A stretch of 64,000 nt of DNA, taken from positions 83,134-147,133 of the forward strand of contig DIZI01000041.1 in the NCBI GenBank assembly GCA_002427885.1, written 5' to 3'. This document shows, piece after piece, positions 45,203 through 53,874 of the stretch. Under the pieces are notes generated by a model. The model searched no databases. It had not been told where the DNA came from and was given only the letters and a program-made list of their open reading frames with translations. Within the stretch, counting starts at the first letter, position 1. Every line of letters begins with the position of its first letter. Source of the stretch: Paludibacter sp. UBA6032 (GTDB lineage Bacteria > Bacteroidota > Bacteroidia > Bacteroidales > Paludibacteraceae). A program made the translations under genes and the position numbers.

Positions 45203-47185
45203 ATGAGAACAAACCTGAGTTCACAAATAACATTGATGCGCGTTCCAAAAAGATATTTTCAACCGGAAGATGTCTTTGAATTATCACGTGTTACAAGATA
45301 TGAAAAAATTAACACAGAAATTTTTGATAACGAAAGAAAAGCAGCGCTCAGTGTTGCACTTGAAATTGCAGCCTTAATAAAGGAAAAGCAAGCCGCGAAT
45401 GAAAAATGTATTCTGGGATTAACGAATGGCAAATCAACTTTCGGGATATATACCGAACTTATTCGTTTACATAAAGAAGATAATTTAAGTTTTTCAAATG
45501 TTGTCGTATTTAATTTATTTGAATATTATCCATTGAAAATTTCCACACAGGGATGTTTTTTACAAATGAAAGACATGCTTTTTGACCATATTGATATCCC
45601 ATCCGAAAATATATTTTCACCAGATGCCACACTGGATAAATCGGAAATTATGTCTGCCTGTGCAGCATACGAAGAAAAAATTTCAGAATACGGTGGTATC
45701 GATTTTCAAATACTCGGCATCGGTCGGTCCGGTAATATCGGGTTTAACGAACCCGGTTCACAATCAAACTCCAGAACCAGACTGATTTTACTCGACAATA
45801 TTTCCAGGAAAGATGCATCCGACCTTTTCGGCGGCATTGATGCTGTGCCTATAAGCGCTATGACCATGGGTGTGGGAACAATTCTTAAGGCTAAACGTAT
45901 CGTCTTAGCGGCCTGGGGAGAACATAAATCGACGGTTATTAAAGATGCTATTGAAGGAACTATGTCAGATTCATTCCCGGCTTCATTTTTACAATTACAC
46001 TCCAATGTAAAAATAGTGATTGACTTGCCTGCCGCCGGCGAATTAACCCGTATCAGCCGTCCGTGGTCGGTCACCTCCTGCGATTGGGACGACAAACTTA
46101 TCCGGCGTGCCATCGTATGGTTATGTATGAAGATAAAAAAACCAATTCTTAAACTCACAAACAAAGATTATAATGAAAACGGATTGAGTGAGTTGCTGGC
46201 GGTTTACGGCTCGGCATATAACGTGAATATCCGCATTTTTAATGACCTGCAACATACAATTACCGGCTGGCCGGGTGGAAAACCAAATGCCGATGATACG
46301 AATCGTCCGGAACGAGCCAAACCATTCCCTAAAACTATTCTGATTTTCAGTCCTCATCCCGACGATGATGTCATTTCTATGGGAGGTACATTTAAACGGC
46401 TGATTGACCAACAACACAATGTTCACATAGCCTATCAAACATCCGGCAATATAGCAGTGGCCGATGATGAAGTAATACGCTTTCTTGCCTTTTTGAAAGG
46501 ATTTAAAGACATATATGATGGAGAGAATCAATTGTTGGAATCAAAATATAAACAATTTTCGAAATTCATTTTGCAGGACAAAAAAGAAGGTGATTTGGAT
46601 TCACGTGAAATTTTAGAATTGAAAGCATTGATACGGCGTGGAGAAGCGAAAGCTGCCTGCCGGTACATGGGATTACCCTCGAAAAATATCCATTTCCTGA
46701 ACATGCCATTCTATGAAACAGGAACGATAAAAAAGGGTCTGCTCGGAAAGGAAGATGTTGAGATAATTAAAAATTTGCTTGATGAATATAAACCGCAACA
46801 AATTTATGTTGCCGGTGATTTAGCCGATCCGCATGGAACGCACAAAGTATGTCTTGATGCAGCCTTAGCCGCCATCGACGAAATGAAAGATGAGAAATGG
46901 ATGAAAGACTGCCGTATTTGGATGTATCGTGGGGCCTGGAAAGAATGGGAAATTGATCATATTGAAATGGCTGTGCCAATCAGTCCCGAAGAATTAAGAA
47001 ACAAACGGAATGCGATTCTCCGCCATCAATCTCAAATGGAAAGCGCTCCATTTATGGGTAATGACGAACGTCTTTTCTGGCAACGCTCTGAAGACAGAAA
47101 CCGTTCAACAGCTGAACTTTACTCACAACTTGGCCTGGCTTCATACGAAGCCATTGAAGCATTTGTACAATATATACCATTATAA
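45203..47185 (+). CDS. NagB-like domain fused to a PIG-L (LmbE) deacetylase
   Basis: A 660-residue fusion starting MRTNLSSQITLMRVPKRYF; this ATG was preferred to a TTG seven codons earlier. Residues 1-300 resemble glucosamine-6-phosphate deaminase, but key positions differ: FNLFEYYPL has F106 where NagB has catalytic Asp72, and GIGRSGNIGFNEPGS has S176 and N178 where NagB has Asp141 and His143. E183 remains. Residues 385-650 form a PIG-L domain with SPHPDDDVISMGG and DPHGTHKV, metal-binding residues intact. It may deacetylate an amino-sugar (for example GlcNAc 6-phosphate, replacing NagA) and carry an altered isomerase or a sensor. It is divergent from murK and probably co-regulated by the shared operator. 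Confidence 0.82.
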   Translation: MRTNLSSQITLMRVPKRYFQPEDVFELSRVTRYEKINTEIFDNERKAALSVALEIAALIKEKQAANEKCILGLTNGKSTFGIYTELIRLHKEDNLSFSNVVVFNLFEYYPLKISTQGCFLQMKDMLFDHIDIPSENIFSPDATLDKSEIMSACAAYEEKISEYGGIDFQILGIGRSGNIGFNEPGSQSNSRTRLILLDNISRKDASDLFGGIDAVPISAMTMGVGTILKAKRIVLAAWGEHKSTVIKDAIEGTMSDSFPASFLQLHSNVKIVIDLPAAGELTRISRPWSVTSCDWDDKLIRRAIVWLCMKIKKPILKLTNKDYNENGLSELLAVYGSAYNVNIRIFNDLQHTITGWPGGKPNADDTNRPERAKPFPKTILIFSPHPDDDVISMGGTFKRLIDQQHNVHIAYQTSGNIAVADDEVIRFLAFLKGFKDIYDGENQLLESKYKQFSKFILQDKKEGDLDSREILELKALIRRGEAKAACRYMGLPSKNIHFLNMPFYETGTIKKGLLGKEDVEIIKNLLDEYKPQQIYVAGDLADPHGTHKVCLDAALAAIDEMKDEKWMKDCRIWMYRGAWKEWEIDHIEMAVPISPEELRNKRNAILRHQSQMESAPFMGNDERLFWQRSEDRNRSTAELYSQLGLASYEAIEAFVQYIPL

Positions 47186-47232
47186 TATTTTTTCGACAAA
47201 ACTTTATTTTAAGAAATAATAGAACTTTAAAC

Positions 47233-48714
47233 ATGAAACAAATTAATTGCTTTATTTCGTTTTCCGATGTGACTCAGGCAACAAAAACAGCTCAGCATTT
47301 ATTACAATCCAATCTGGTAGAAGCGGTCTATCTGCTCGCCAAACCGGATAATAAATCAACTGTTGAAGGTTGCAGTCGAATCGAAATTGACTCATTGCAG
47401 AGCTCGGACACCGTACGAAAAATAGCTGAAAAATCGGATACCCAATTTACGTTGATTTACACAAAAGACACGACACTCGAACTCGGACTTTATGCATTGG
47501 AACGTTTCTTTCACATCGCCGATGGAACAAAAGCCGGATTAATTTATTCCGATTATTACCAGATTTTAAACGGAGTTCGTTCCAATTTACCCTTGATCGA
47601 TTATCAGGAAGGCAGTTTACGTGACGATTTCAATTTTGGATCGGTACTCTTCTATAACACAGCATCGTTGAAAAAAGCAGTTGCCGAAACAACCCAAAAA
47701 TACGAACATGCCGGACTTTATAATTTAAGATTAAAAGTTTCTCAACATGCAGATTTAATCCACATCAACGAATATTTATATTCTGAAATAGAGTTTGACA
47801 CGCGAAAAAGCGGGGAGAAATTGTTTGATTATGTGGATCCTAAGAATCGAGCCATTCAAAAAGAAATGGAAATTGCCTGTACCGATCATTTAAAGATGAC
47901 AGGAGCCTATCTGGCTCCCGAATTTAAAACTATTTCATTCGACGAAAGTAATTTTCCGGTTGAAGCATCGGTAATAATACCTGTAAAAAATCGTGTAAAA
48001 ACAGTTGAAGATGCCATTCATTCGGTTCTGTTACAAAAAGCTGGATTCAAATTCAATCTGATTATCGTAGATAATTTCTCCACCGATGGAACATCCGAAA
48101 TTATTGAGAAATATGCCAGACAGGACAAACGGGTGATTCATATAATCCCGGAACGGTCCGATCTGGGCATTGGCGGATGCTGGAATATTGGACTGGATTC
48201 ACTTCATTGTGGAAAATTTGCCGTACAACTCGATAGTGACGATGTATATGAAAATGAGAATACTCTGCAAACTATTGTCGATACTTTCTACGAACAAAAC
48301 TGCGCCATGGTCATCGGGTCCTACACCATGATCAATTTCAACAGGGAAGTAATAGCGCCCGGACTTGTAGACCATAAAGAATGGACAGCAGAAAATGGAC
48401 GGAATAATGCTATACGCATTAACGGCCTCGGAGCACCACGAGCCTTTTACACGCCCGTTCTCCGAGAAATAAAAATACCAAATACCAGCTATGGAGAAGA
48501 TTACGCGTTAGGTTTGCATATTAGCAGAGAGTATCAGATTGGACGGATTTATAATTCCATCTACCTGTGCCGTCGCTGGGATGACAATTCGGATGCCGAA
48601 CTGGATATAGTAAAAATGAATGGATATAACCTGTATAAAGATAAAATAAGGACCATTGAGCTGAAAGCAAGACAAAATTTTGTTCGGGGGAAGAACGAAA
48701 ATTCAGCACGTTGA
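47233..48714 (+). CDS. GT2-family glycosyltransferase with an extra N-terminal domain
   Basis: A 493-residue protein. Residues 235-470 are a GT-A glycosyltransferase 2 domain: ASVIIPVKNRVKTVEDAIHS, DNFSTDGTSEI and the metal-binding LDSDDVYENE, with YGEDYALGLHI later. The first 230 residues look like a second, degenerate nucleotide-sugar fold (LYALERFFHIADGTKAGLIY) without a clear DxD. No signal or membrane segment is seen, so it acts in the cytoplasm. It follows the NagB-like gene after 47 bases. Why a biosynthetic enzyme lies in a catabolic locus is unclear; donor and acceptor are unknown. Confidence 0.8.
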   Translation: MKQINCFISFSDVTQATKTAQHLLQSNLVEAVYLLAKPDNKSTVEGCSRIEIDSLQSSDTVRKIAEKSDTQFTLIYTKDTTLELGLYALERFFHIADGTKAGLIYSDYYQILNGVRSNLPLIDYQEGSLRDDFNFGSVLFYNTASLKKAVAETTQKYEHAGLYNLRLKVSQHADLIHINEYLYSEIEFDTRKSGEKLFDYVDPKNRAIQKEMEIACTDHLKMTGAYLAPEFKTISFDESNFPVEASVIIPVKNRVKTVEDAIHSVLLQKAGFKFNLIIVDNFSTDGTSEIIEKYARQDKRVIHIIPERSDLGIGGCWNIGLDSLHCGKFAVQLDSDDVYENENTLQTIVDTFYEQNCAMVIGSYTMINFNREVIAPGLVDHKEWTAENGRNNAIRINGLGAPRAFYTPVLREIKIPNTSYGEDYALGLHISREYQIGRIYNSIYLCRRWDDNSDAELDIVKMNGYNLYKDKIRTIELKARQNFVRGKNENSAR

Positions 48715-48877
48715 ATGTTGCAAATAAGGCATCAATCATTGAACATGACCGTTAAATAACAATAATATAAATCATTAAATTGCCAATAATTGCGAATTAA
48801 GCATTTAACAACACATTACCGTTTTTAACGGAACGGTTATTGTTAAAGAAGAAACATAATCTTAAAATTATAGTATT

Positions 48878-50329
48878 ATGAAACAAACATTCATTAGCGG
48901 TTTTATTTTATGTTTTTTCTTAGCAGTATTATCTTTTAATACTTCGGCCCAAGAGTACAAATACGATTTAAACAAGTACTATACGCCTGATATTGTGCGT
49001 AATAAGTTGGATTTAAACTTCAACACAAATGGAAATTTCGAGAATAGCATCAGCAACTACAATTTACCTGCTTCGAAAATTGATTCAACAAGTAATTCAC
49101 AATTATACGGGAACATTTATTCAAGTTTTCAGACTATCACCAATACCCGAAAACGGTTGACTGATCTTAGATTAAGTGGTAGATTATACGGAAGTTTATC
49201 TTCAAATACCGACAATCGGGATTCAATACATATTAACAATAATAGTGCTTCCGAAAGAGTAGAAATATATACCAATTACTCTAATCGTTTATATAATTCT
49301 CACAATCAATTTCTCCAATTTGGAGGCTCTGTTAATTTATACAATGGTGCAAGTAACAATAACAGAGAATATAATTCAATTCAAATTAAAACGTCTAGCA
49401 GTCCACTTTTGATTAGCACTTCGCTCACAATCGCTGTTGGTATTGGAAGAATTGAATCGGTTGAAGATGCGCGTCAGGCCATTTATTTACTTGATGTGTT
49501 ATCTAAGAAGGGTGTATTAACCCGTCATCTGACCGACGATGAAATTTTCAGACTAGCACAACAAATTTCAAGTGTAAAAAACAAACGCTTTCTTGATTCC
49601 AGATTACATTTAATGGATGAAATTGCAACAGTAGATTCCTTCTTTGTCAATAATAATTTATTAAACAAATCGGATGCCGTTTATTTTACGAATTTGTATG
49701 ACATATGGCAAAACGGAGCAAATTTCGCACGTAATTCGGGTCAGGAATTTACAGTCCTTTTTAGGCCAACGTTTGACTCTAATAATAATAAAAATCAATA
49801 TAATTATTTTAATCCTGATAGTACATCATGGAATAGAAGTATAAATAACTCCATAGGAGGTAATTTTGCTTTTATGTATAGATATGAAAAAATATCGAAT
49901 CTAAATTGGCAACATTCAATACAAGCCGATTTTTGGGCAATTTCCGGTTTTGGCAACACTTTATATTCTAACTCAAATAATGATCTGTTTACTCCTTCAA
50001 AAAGTTTTGGCAGCACCTTAAATCTTAATGGAAGATATTCAATAGGATATTATCCCAATACCCGTACGAATGTTGTTGCCGGTATCTCTCAGAGTTTTCA
50101 AAAAGCTTTTTCGAAAGATTATGTTAGTGATATCTTTGAATCAACTGATTGGAACAGATCTTTTTATTCAATTACTGAATTAAGTTGCTCGGCAAACTAT
50201 TATTTTTCACCTCAGCTTCGTTTATCAGGAACAGCATCTGTTCGTAAATTGTATTCAGAATTTCTTTCGAATAATAATAATAATTTATATACTAATTTTA
50301 ATGCATCTTTAATTTATTCTTTCTTCTGA
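48878..50329 (+). CDS. Hypothetical outer-membrane beta-barrel-like protein
   Basis: A 483-residue protein of no recognised family. The signal peptide ends FNTSAQ. The mature part is rich in Asn, Ser and aromatic residues with alternating strand patterns, such as RLSGRLYGSLSSN and SIGYYPNTRTNVVAGISQSF, and the chain ends in a terminal phenylalanine (LIYSFF), the usual mark of an outer-membrane barrel. A helical stretch at about residues 205-260 contains DDEIFRLAQQISSV. Its gene sits between the glycosyltransferase and DUF4922 genes with 163- and 71-base spacers. It could be an insertion unrelated to the pathway, or a porin for its products. Confidence 0.6.
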   Translation: MKQTFISGFILCFFLAVLSFNTSAQEYKYDLNKYYTPDIVRNKLDLNFNTNGNFENSISNYNLPASKIDSTSNSQLYGNIYSSFQTITNTRKRLTDLRLSGRLYGSLSSNTDNRDSIHINNNSASERVEIYTNYSNRLYNSHNQFLQFGGSVNLYNGASNNNREYNSIQIKTSSSPLLISTSLTIAVGIGRIESVEDARQAIYLLDVLSKKGVLTRHLTDDEIFRLAQQISSVKNKRFLDSRLHLMDEIATVDSFFVNNNLLNKSDAVYFTNLYDIWQNGANFARNSGQEFTVLFRPTFDSNNNKNQYNYFNPDSTSWNRSINNSIGGNFAFMYRYEKISNLNWQHSIQADFWAISGFGNTLYSNSNNDLFTPSKSFGSTLNLNGRYSIGYYPNTRTNVVAGISQSFQKAFSKDYVSDIFESTDWNRSFYSITELSCSANYYFSPQLRLSGTASVRKLYSEFLSNNNNNLYTNFNASLIYSFF

Positions 50330-50400
50330 TTCTTTAAAATTTCAAAGGAATTGAATTGAAAAAAATTACAGATTAAAGTGAGTGATACCATTTTTTTTAT

Positions 50401-51297
50401 ATGAACAAACTCAATTCTAAGACTGCAGAATTATTCCGCGAGCAGGTTTCCAACTGGGAACTTGCCCGTATTCATTATGCCGGTTTGAAATCTATCCGTA
50501 CCAAATCATTTTCTTTCGATGATTTTGACGTAAACGTTCAGTATAATCCGGCCCGGATAATATCGTCGGGAGCCAAAATGGATACTAAAACCATAGCTGA
50601 ACGTCCATGTTTTTTGTGTCTGGAAAATTTACCAATCGAACAAAAAGCAGTTGATGCGGGTGATTATATCATTTTAGTCAATCCCTTTCCCATTTTCCCA
50701 CAGCATTTCACCATTCCACGCAAAAAGCATGAAGACCAGCAAATAAAACCCTATTTCCAAGATATGCTGGAGTTATCCCGTACGCTGGACAAATACCTTC
50801 TGTTCTACAACGGTCCTGAATGCGGGGCATCCGCTCCCGATCACATGCATTTTCAGGCCGGAACAAAAGATTTTTTGCCATTGGTGAACGATTATAAGCG
50901 ATTAAAAGAAACCCATGTACAATTAATCATCAAAGAGGCGGATTATGAATTGTACCAAATGAAAAATTACCTGCGTTTAGTGTATTGCATCGAATCAACC
51001 AATATTGCTGCGACTCAAGATATGTTCAATCTCTTATATTCAAGGTTTCAAAAAGAAAAGAACAACGAACCCATGATGAATATTATTTGTAATTTTGAAA
51101 ATGGAAAATGGTATACTTTTATTCTCCCGCGTGCGACTTTCCGTCCCTGGCAATATACCGCCAAAGATGACAAGCAATTGTTGATCAGTCCGGCAACCGT
51201 GGAAATGAGCGGTATATTTATTACACCAATCGAGAGTCATTTTGAGCGAATAACCAAAAAAGACATCGAAGACATACTAAAACAAGTCAGCTTTTAA
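50401..51297 (+). CDS. DUF4922 protein with a HIT-like phosphorylase/nucleotidyltransferase motif
   Basis: A 298-residue cytoplasmic protein. The motif DHMHFQAG (H148, H150, Q152) is the HxHxQ form seen in GalT, Ap4A phosphorylase and GDP-L-galactose phosphorylase. NPFPIFPQHFTIP at 94-106 matches the conserved segment before the active site in those enzymes. CFLC near residue 70 may bind metal. PRATFRPWQY closes the pocket. DUF4922 has no established function to my knowledge. Given its neighbours, a nucleotide-sugar phosphorylase or uridylyltransferase acting on amino-sugar phosphates is a reasonable idea, but not shown. Confidence 0.75.
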   Translation: MNKLNSKTAELFREQVSNWELARIHYAGLKSIRTKSFSFDDFDVNVQYNPARIISSGAKMDTKTIAERPCFLCLENLPIEQKAVDAGDYIILVNPFPIFPQHFTIPRKKHEDQQIKPYFQDMLELSRTLDKYLLFYNGPECGASAPDHMHFQAGTKDFLPLVNDYKRLKETHVQLIIKEADYELYQMKNYLRLVYCIESTNIAATQDMFNLLYSRFQKEKNNEPMMNIICNFENGKWYTFILPRATFRPWQYTAKDDKQLLISPATVEMSGIFITPIESHFERITKKDIEDILKQVSF

Positions 51298-51597
51298 GCA
51301 AAAAGAGTCAGAAGTGAAGTTTTATACTTCAATAAAGATAGATAAAGCTTCTTTATTGAAGTATAAAGTATCTAATTAAACTTATAATACTATAATATAA
51401 ATGTTATATACTTCATTGAAGAAGTTTTTAGCAATAAAATATGTGTTTTTTAATACTTTACAGATATATTTTATTTCATATTTAAAGTATTATACTTCAA
51501 TAATGAATATTAAAGCATTCAATCAGATAGAAAAACAACTATAAAGTATTGTTTTATTATTTCTTTGTATTTATCTTTACAACAAAAATAAAAGAAT
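51298..51597. repeat. Repeat-rich spacer with inverted and direct TATACTTCAATAA copies
   Basis: No gene is seen in these 300 bases. TTTATACTTCAATAAAG at 51321-51337 is inverted exactly at 51351-51367 (13-base loop). A variant TATACTTCATTGAAG lies near 51407-51421 and TATACTTCAATAA returns at 51491-51503, beside the palindrome AAGTATTATACTT. The set may form operators for the small HTH protein encoded next, or a structured leader. Confidence 0.6.
51549..51579 (+). promoter_or_regulatory. Predicted promoter of the HTH-SpoIID pair
   Basis: TTGT at 51549-51552, about 19-20 bases, then TATCTTTA at 51572-51579, one mismatch to TAnnTTTG; the start codon is 18 bases downstream. Confidence 0.45.
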
Positions 51598-51957
51598 ATG
51601 AGCAACGACACCATTCAATCCGACACGAACGGTAAAAACATGCCTCACAATGGTAATTTACTAAGCAATTACATACAGAAAAACAAAATTAACCGTGCCG
51701 AACTGGCTCGTAAAATGAACCGGTCGAATACCAGTATTTATCAGTACGCAGTGAGTCCATCACTACAAATGAACATTTTATGGAATGCTAGTCTGGCTCT
51801 GAATCATAACTTTGTAGCTGACCTCGGTGAATTACTTCCTGTAGAGCATATCTCTAAACGTGAAGCTGAGCTCGAGAACAAAATTAACACACTGGAAACA
51901 GAGTTGGAAAAACTAAAATTTGAATTATCGATTTATAAAAACATTATGGGAAAATGA
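51598..51957 (+). CDS. Small HTH DNA-binding protein with C-terminal coiled coil
   Basis: A 119-residue protein. Residues 20-70 look like a Xre-type HTH (LLSNYIQKNKINRAELARKM then NRSNTSIYQYAVSPSLQM). The last 35 residues are a heptad-like coiled coil (REAELENKINTLETELEKLK) for dimerisation. The sequence TACTTCAATAA-type repeats just upstream are candidate self-operators. Its TGA overlaps the ATG of the SpoIID-domain gene by four bases, so the two are translationally coupled and it may regulate this part of the locus. Confidence 0.82.
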   Translation: MSNDTIQSDTNGKNMPHNGNLLSNYIQKNKINRAELARKMNRSNTSIYQYAVSPSLQMNILWNASLALNHNFVADLGELLPVEHISKREAELENKINTLETELEKLKFELSIYKNIMGK

Positions 51958-53309
51958 AACAGGATAATACAGAACCCATCATACAGGTCGGTATCTTAAC
52001 TGCATCGCAAATTACATTCGTATTGAATGGAAATTTTATTAGCACAAACAATTACCTCTATACCGGTAAAAGATTAGCTGTTCACCGGAAAGGAAAGATA
52101 TTATTCAATGGCGATTTACTGGATGAACTTTCATTTGAACCCACTTCAGATAATTGTTCGTTTGACTTGAACGATGTAGTCATCGGCATTGATTTTCACT
52201 GGCAACGGAAAGAGAACCAACGATTCAAAGGTTCGTTGAAGTTTATTGTTGATGGGGACAAGCTTACGGTTATTAATGAAATTAAGGTAGAAGATTACCT
52301 CACCAGCGTTATCTCCAGCGAAATGAGTGCCAATGCCTCCGACGAATTATTAAAAGCGCATGCCGTTATTTCGCGGAGCTGGTTACTTTGTCCGTTACAG
52401 AGCCAAGAACCAAGAACCAAGAACCGAGACGAAAAAAATGGAAAAAAGCAAAAAACTATAAACTATAAACTACCAACTATAAACTATTTGATCAAGTGGT
52501 ACGAACGCGATGCTCATACCCATTTCGATGTATGTGCCGACGATCATTGCCAACGTTATCAGGGAATCACACGGGCAAGTACACGATCAGTCGAAAAGGC
52601 AATTGAGGCTACACGCGGAGAAGTATTGATGTTTGAAGATAAAATTTGCGATGCCCGTTATTCCAAGTCTTGCGGTGGAATTTCCGAAACTTTTGAGAAT
52701 TGCTGGGCACCGGAACATTATCCGTATCTCACGAAAGTAATTGACAACTCAACCAAACCCAAAGGTTTTGAATTGGATTTAACGTTGGAGGAAAATGCCG
52801 TGAAATGGATCCGCCAATCACCCGAAGCTTTTTGTAATACAACTGACAAGCGTGTGTTGTCACAGGTTTTGAATAACTACGATCAGGAAACTACGGATTT
52901 TTATCGTTGGAAAGTTGAGTACCGGCAAGCCGAACTGGCTGAAATTATCCATCGTCGTTCGGGAATTGATTTTGGCGAAATAGTGGATTTAATCCCTGTG
53001 AAACGAGGGGAATCGGGACGACTGATTGAACTGAAAATTATCGGAACAAAGCAAACCTTAATAGTGGGCAAAGAATTGGAAATCAGAAAATGGTTATCCG
53101 ACTCGCACCTCTACAGTTCTGCTTTTGTAATTGATAAATCAGAAATTATAGACGATATTCCGCAACATTTCACCTTAACCGGAGCCGGTTGGGGACATGG
53201 CGTAGGTTTGTGCCAGATTGGTGCGGCGGTAATGGGAGAAATCGGATACCTTTACAATCAGATTTTGTTGCATTATTTCACCGGGGCGGAATTGAAGAGG
53301 ATATATTGA
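51954..53309 (+). CDS. SpoIID/LytB-domain protein without a signal peptide
   Basis: A 451-residue protein. The SpoIID core spans about residues 90-445: VEDYLTSVISSEMSANAS carries the catalytic glutamate (E123), followed by KAHAVISRSWLL, DVCADDHCQRYQG (metal-site region), and the closing TGAGWGHGVGLCQIGA. SpoIID is a lytic transglycosylase acting on peptide-stripped glycan in spore formers. Here no signal peptide or membrane helix is evident, so it would be cytoplasmic unless exported by another route. Residues 146-180 are encoded by a CAAGAAC/ACTATAA tandem repeat, an in-frame insert in a tolerant loop. Proper activity is not proven. Confidence 0.83.
   Translation: MKQDNTEPIIQVGILTASQITFVLNGNFISTNNYLYTGKRLAVHRKGKILFNGDLLDELSFEPTSDNCSFDLNDVVIGIDFHWQRKENQRFKGSLKFIVDGDKLTVINEIKVEDYLTSVISSEMSANASDELLKAHAVISRSWLLCPLQSQEPRTKNRDEKNGKKQKTINYKLPTINYLIKWYERDAHTHFDVCADDHCQRYQGITRASTRSVEKAIEATRGEVLMFEDKICDARYSKSCGGISETFENCWAPEHYPYLTKVIDNSTKPKGFELDLTLEENAVKWIRQSPEAFCNTTDKRVLSQVLNNYDQETTDFYRWKVEYRQAELAEIIHRRSGIDFGEIVDLIPVKRGESGRLIELKIIGTKQTLIVGKELEIRKWLSDSHLYSSAFVIDKSEIIDDIPQHFTLTGAGWGHGVGLCQIGAAVMGEIGYLYNQILLHYFTGAELKRIY
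52403..52486. repeat. Spacer-type tandem repeats inside the SpoIID-domain gene
   Basis: CCAAGAACCAAGAACCAAGA (52403-52422, continuing ACC) is followed at 52455-52486 by AACTATAAACTATAAAC-type units. The 23-base CAAGAAC block is exactly inverted at 63978-64000 in a non-coding spacer. In the gene the frame stays open and yields a polar loop. Confidence 0.75.
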
Positions 53310-53321
53310 TACATTCATTCA

Positions 53322-53348
53322 CGTAGGGACAGGTCGTGACCTGTCCTA
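53322..53348. repeat. REP-like palindrome, left copy
   Basis: A 27-base element with the core GGACAGGTCGTGACCTGTCC (9-bp stem, GT loop), 12 bases after the SpoIID stop. It is the exact reverse complement of 53875-53901. Confidence 0.85.
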
Positions 53349-53367
53349 ATTTTAATATCACAAAATA

Positions 53368-53862
53368 ATGGAATTAAAATCCAGAAAACGTAACAGGAAG
53401 GAAGGATTTGATTATAGTTCAGAGCAAATCTATTTTGTAACCATTTGTACTCATGAAAAAACACATGACTTTGGTTACGTTAAAAATGGGTGCATTATTT
53501 TGAACAAAAATGGTAAAATAGCAGAGGATCAAATTCGTTGGTTAGAAGAACAACATTCATACGTTAGTTTACATAATGCGGTTGTCATGCCAAATCATGT
53601 GCATATTTTGTTCGGAATTGATGTAAAATATATATTTGCAGAAACAAAAATCAAATCAGTTTCGGAATTAATAGGAGCGTATAAAACAACAACTTCAAAA
53701 TTGATTCATTTATCGGGAAACACAGAATTTAAATGGCAACGTTCTTTTCACGATCATATCGTCCGAGATGCTTACGGATACGAAAATATCTACCGTTACA
53801 TTTCTGAAAATCCGGTACGTTGGAAAATGGATGTACATAATATCATTGAAATTAATAATTAA
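53368..53862 (+). mobile_element. rayT: REP-associated tyrosine transposase (RAYT, Y1 HUH family)
   Basis: A 164-residue IS200-like Y1 transposase. The HUH motif is PNHVHIL (H77 and H79). The C-terminus has HDHIVRDAYGYENIYRYISE and NPVRW, where a tyrosine in the helix provides the nucleophile. RAYT proteins bind and process REP palindromes as single strands. The gene is flanked at both sides, 19 and 12 bases away, by exactly inverted 27-base REP-like elements. No terminal inverted repeats of a conventional insertion sequence were seen. It may be domesticated. Confidence 0.9.
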
Positions 53863-53874
53863 TATTGAATGAAA

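Noticed and set aside
48790..48850. ACCGTT/AACGGT inverted repeat before the barrel-like gene
   Set aside because: Only six bases with a short spacer; too weak to call an operator or terminator.
51298..51597. CRISPR array
   Set aside because: Repeats are inverted and unevenly spaced, with no unique spacers of constant length; no cas genes nearby.
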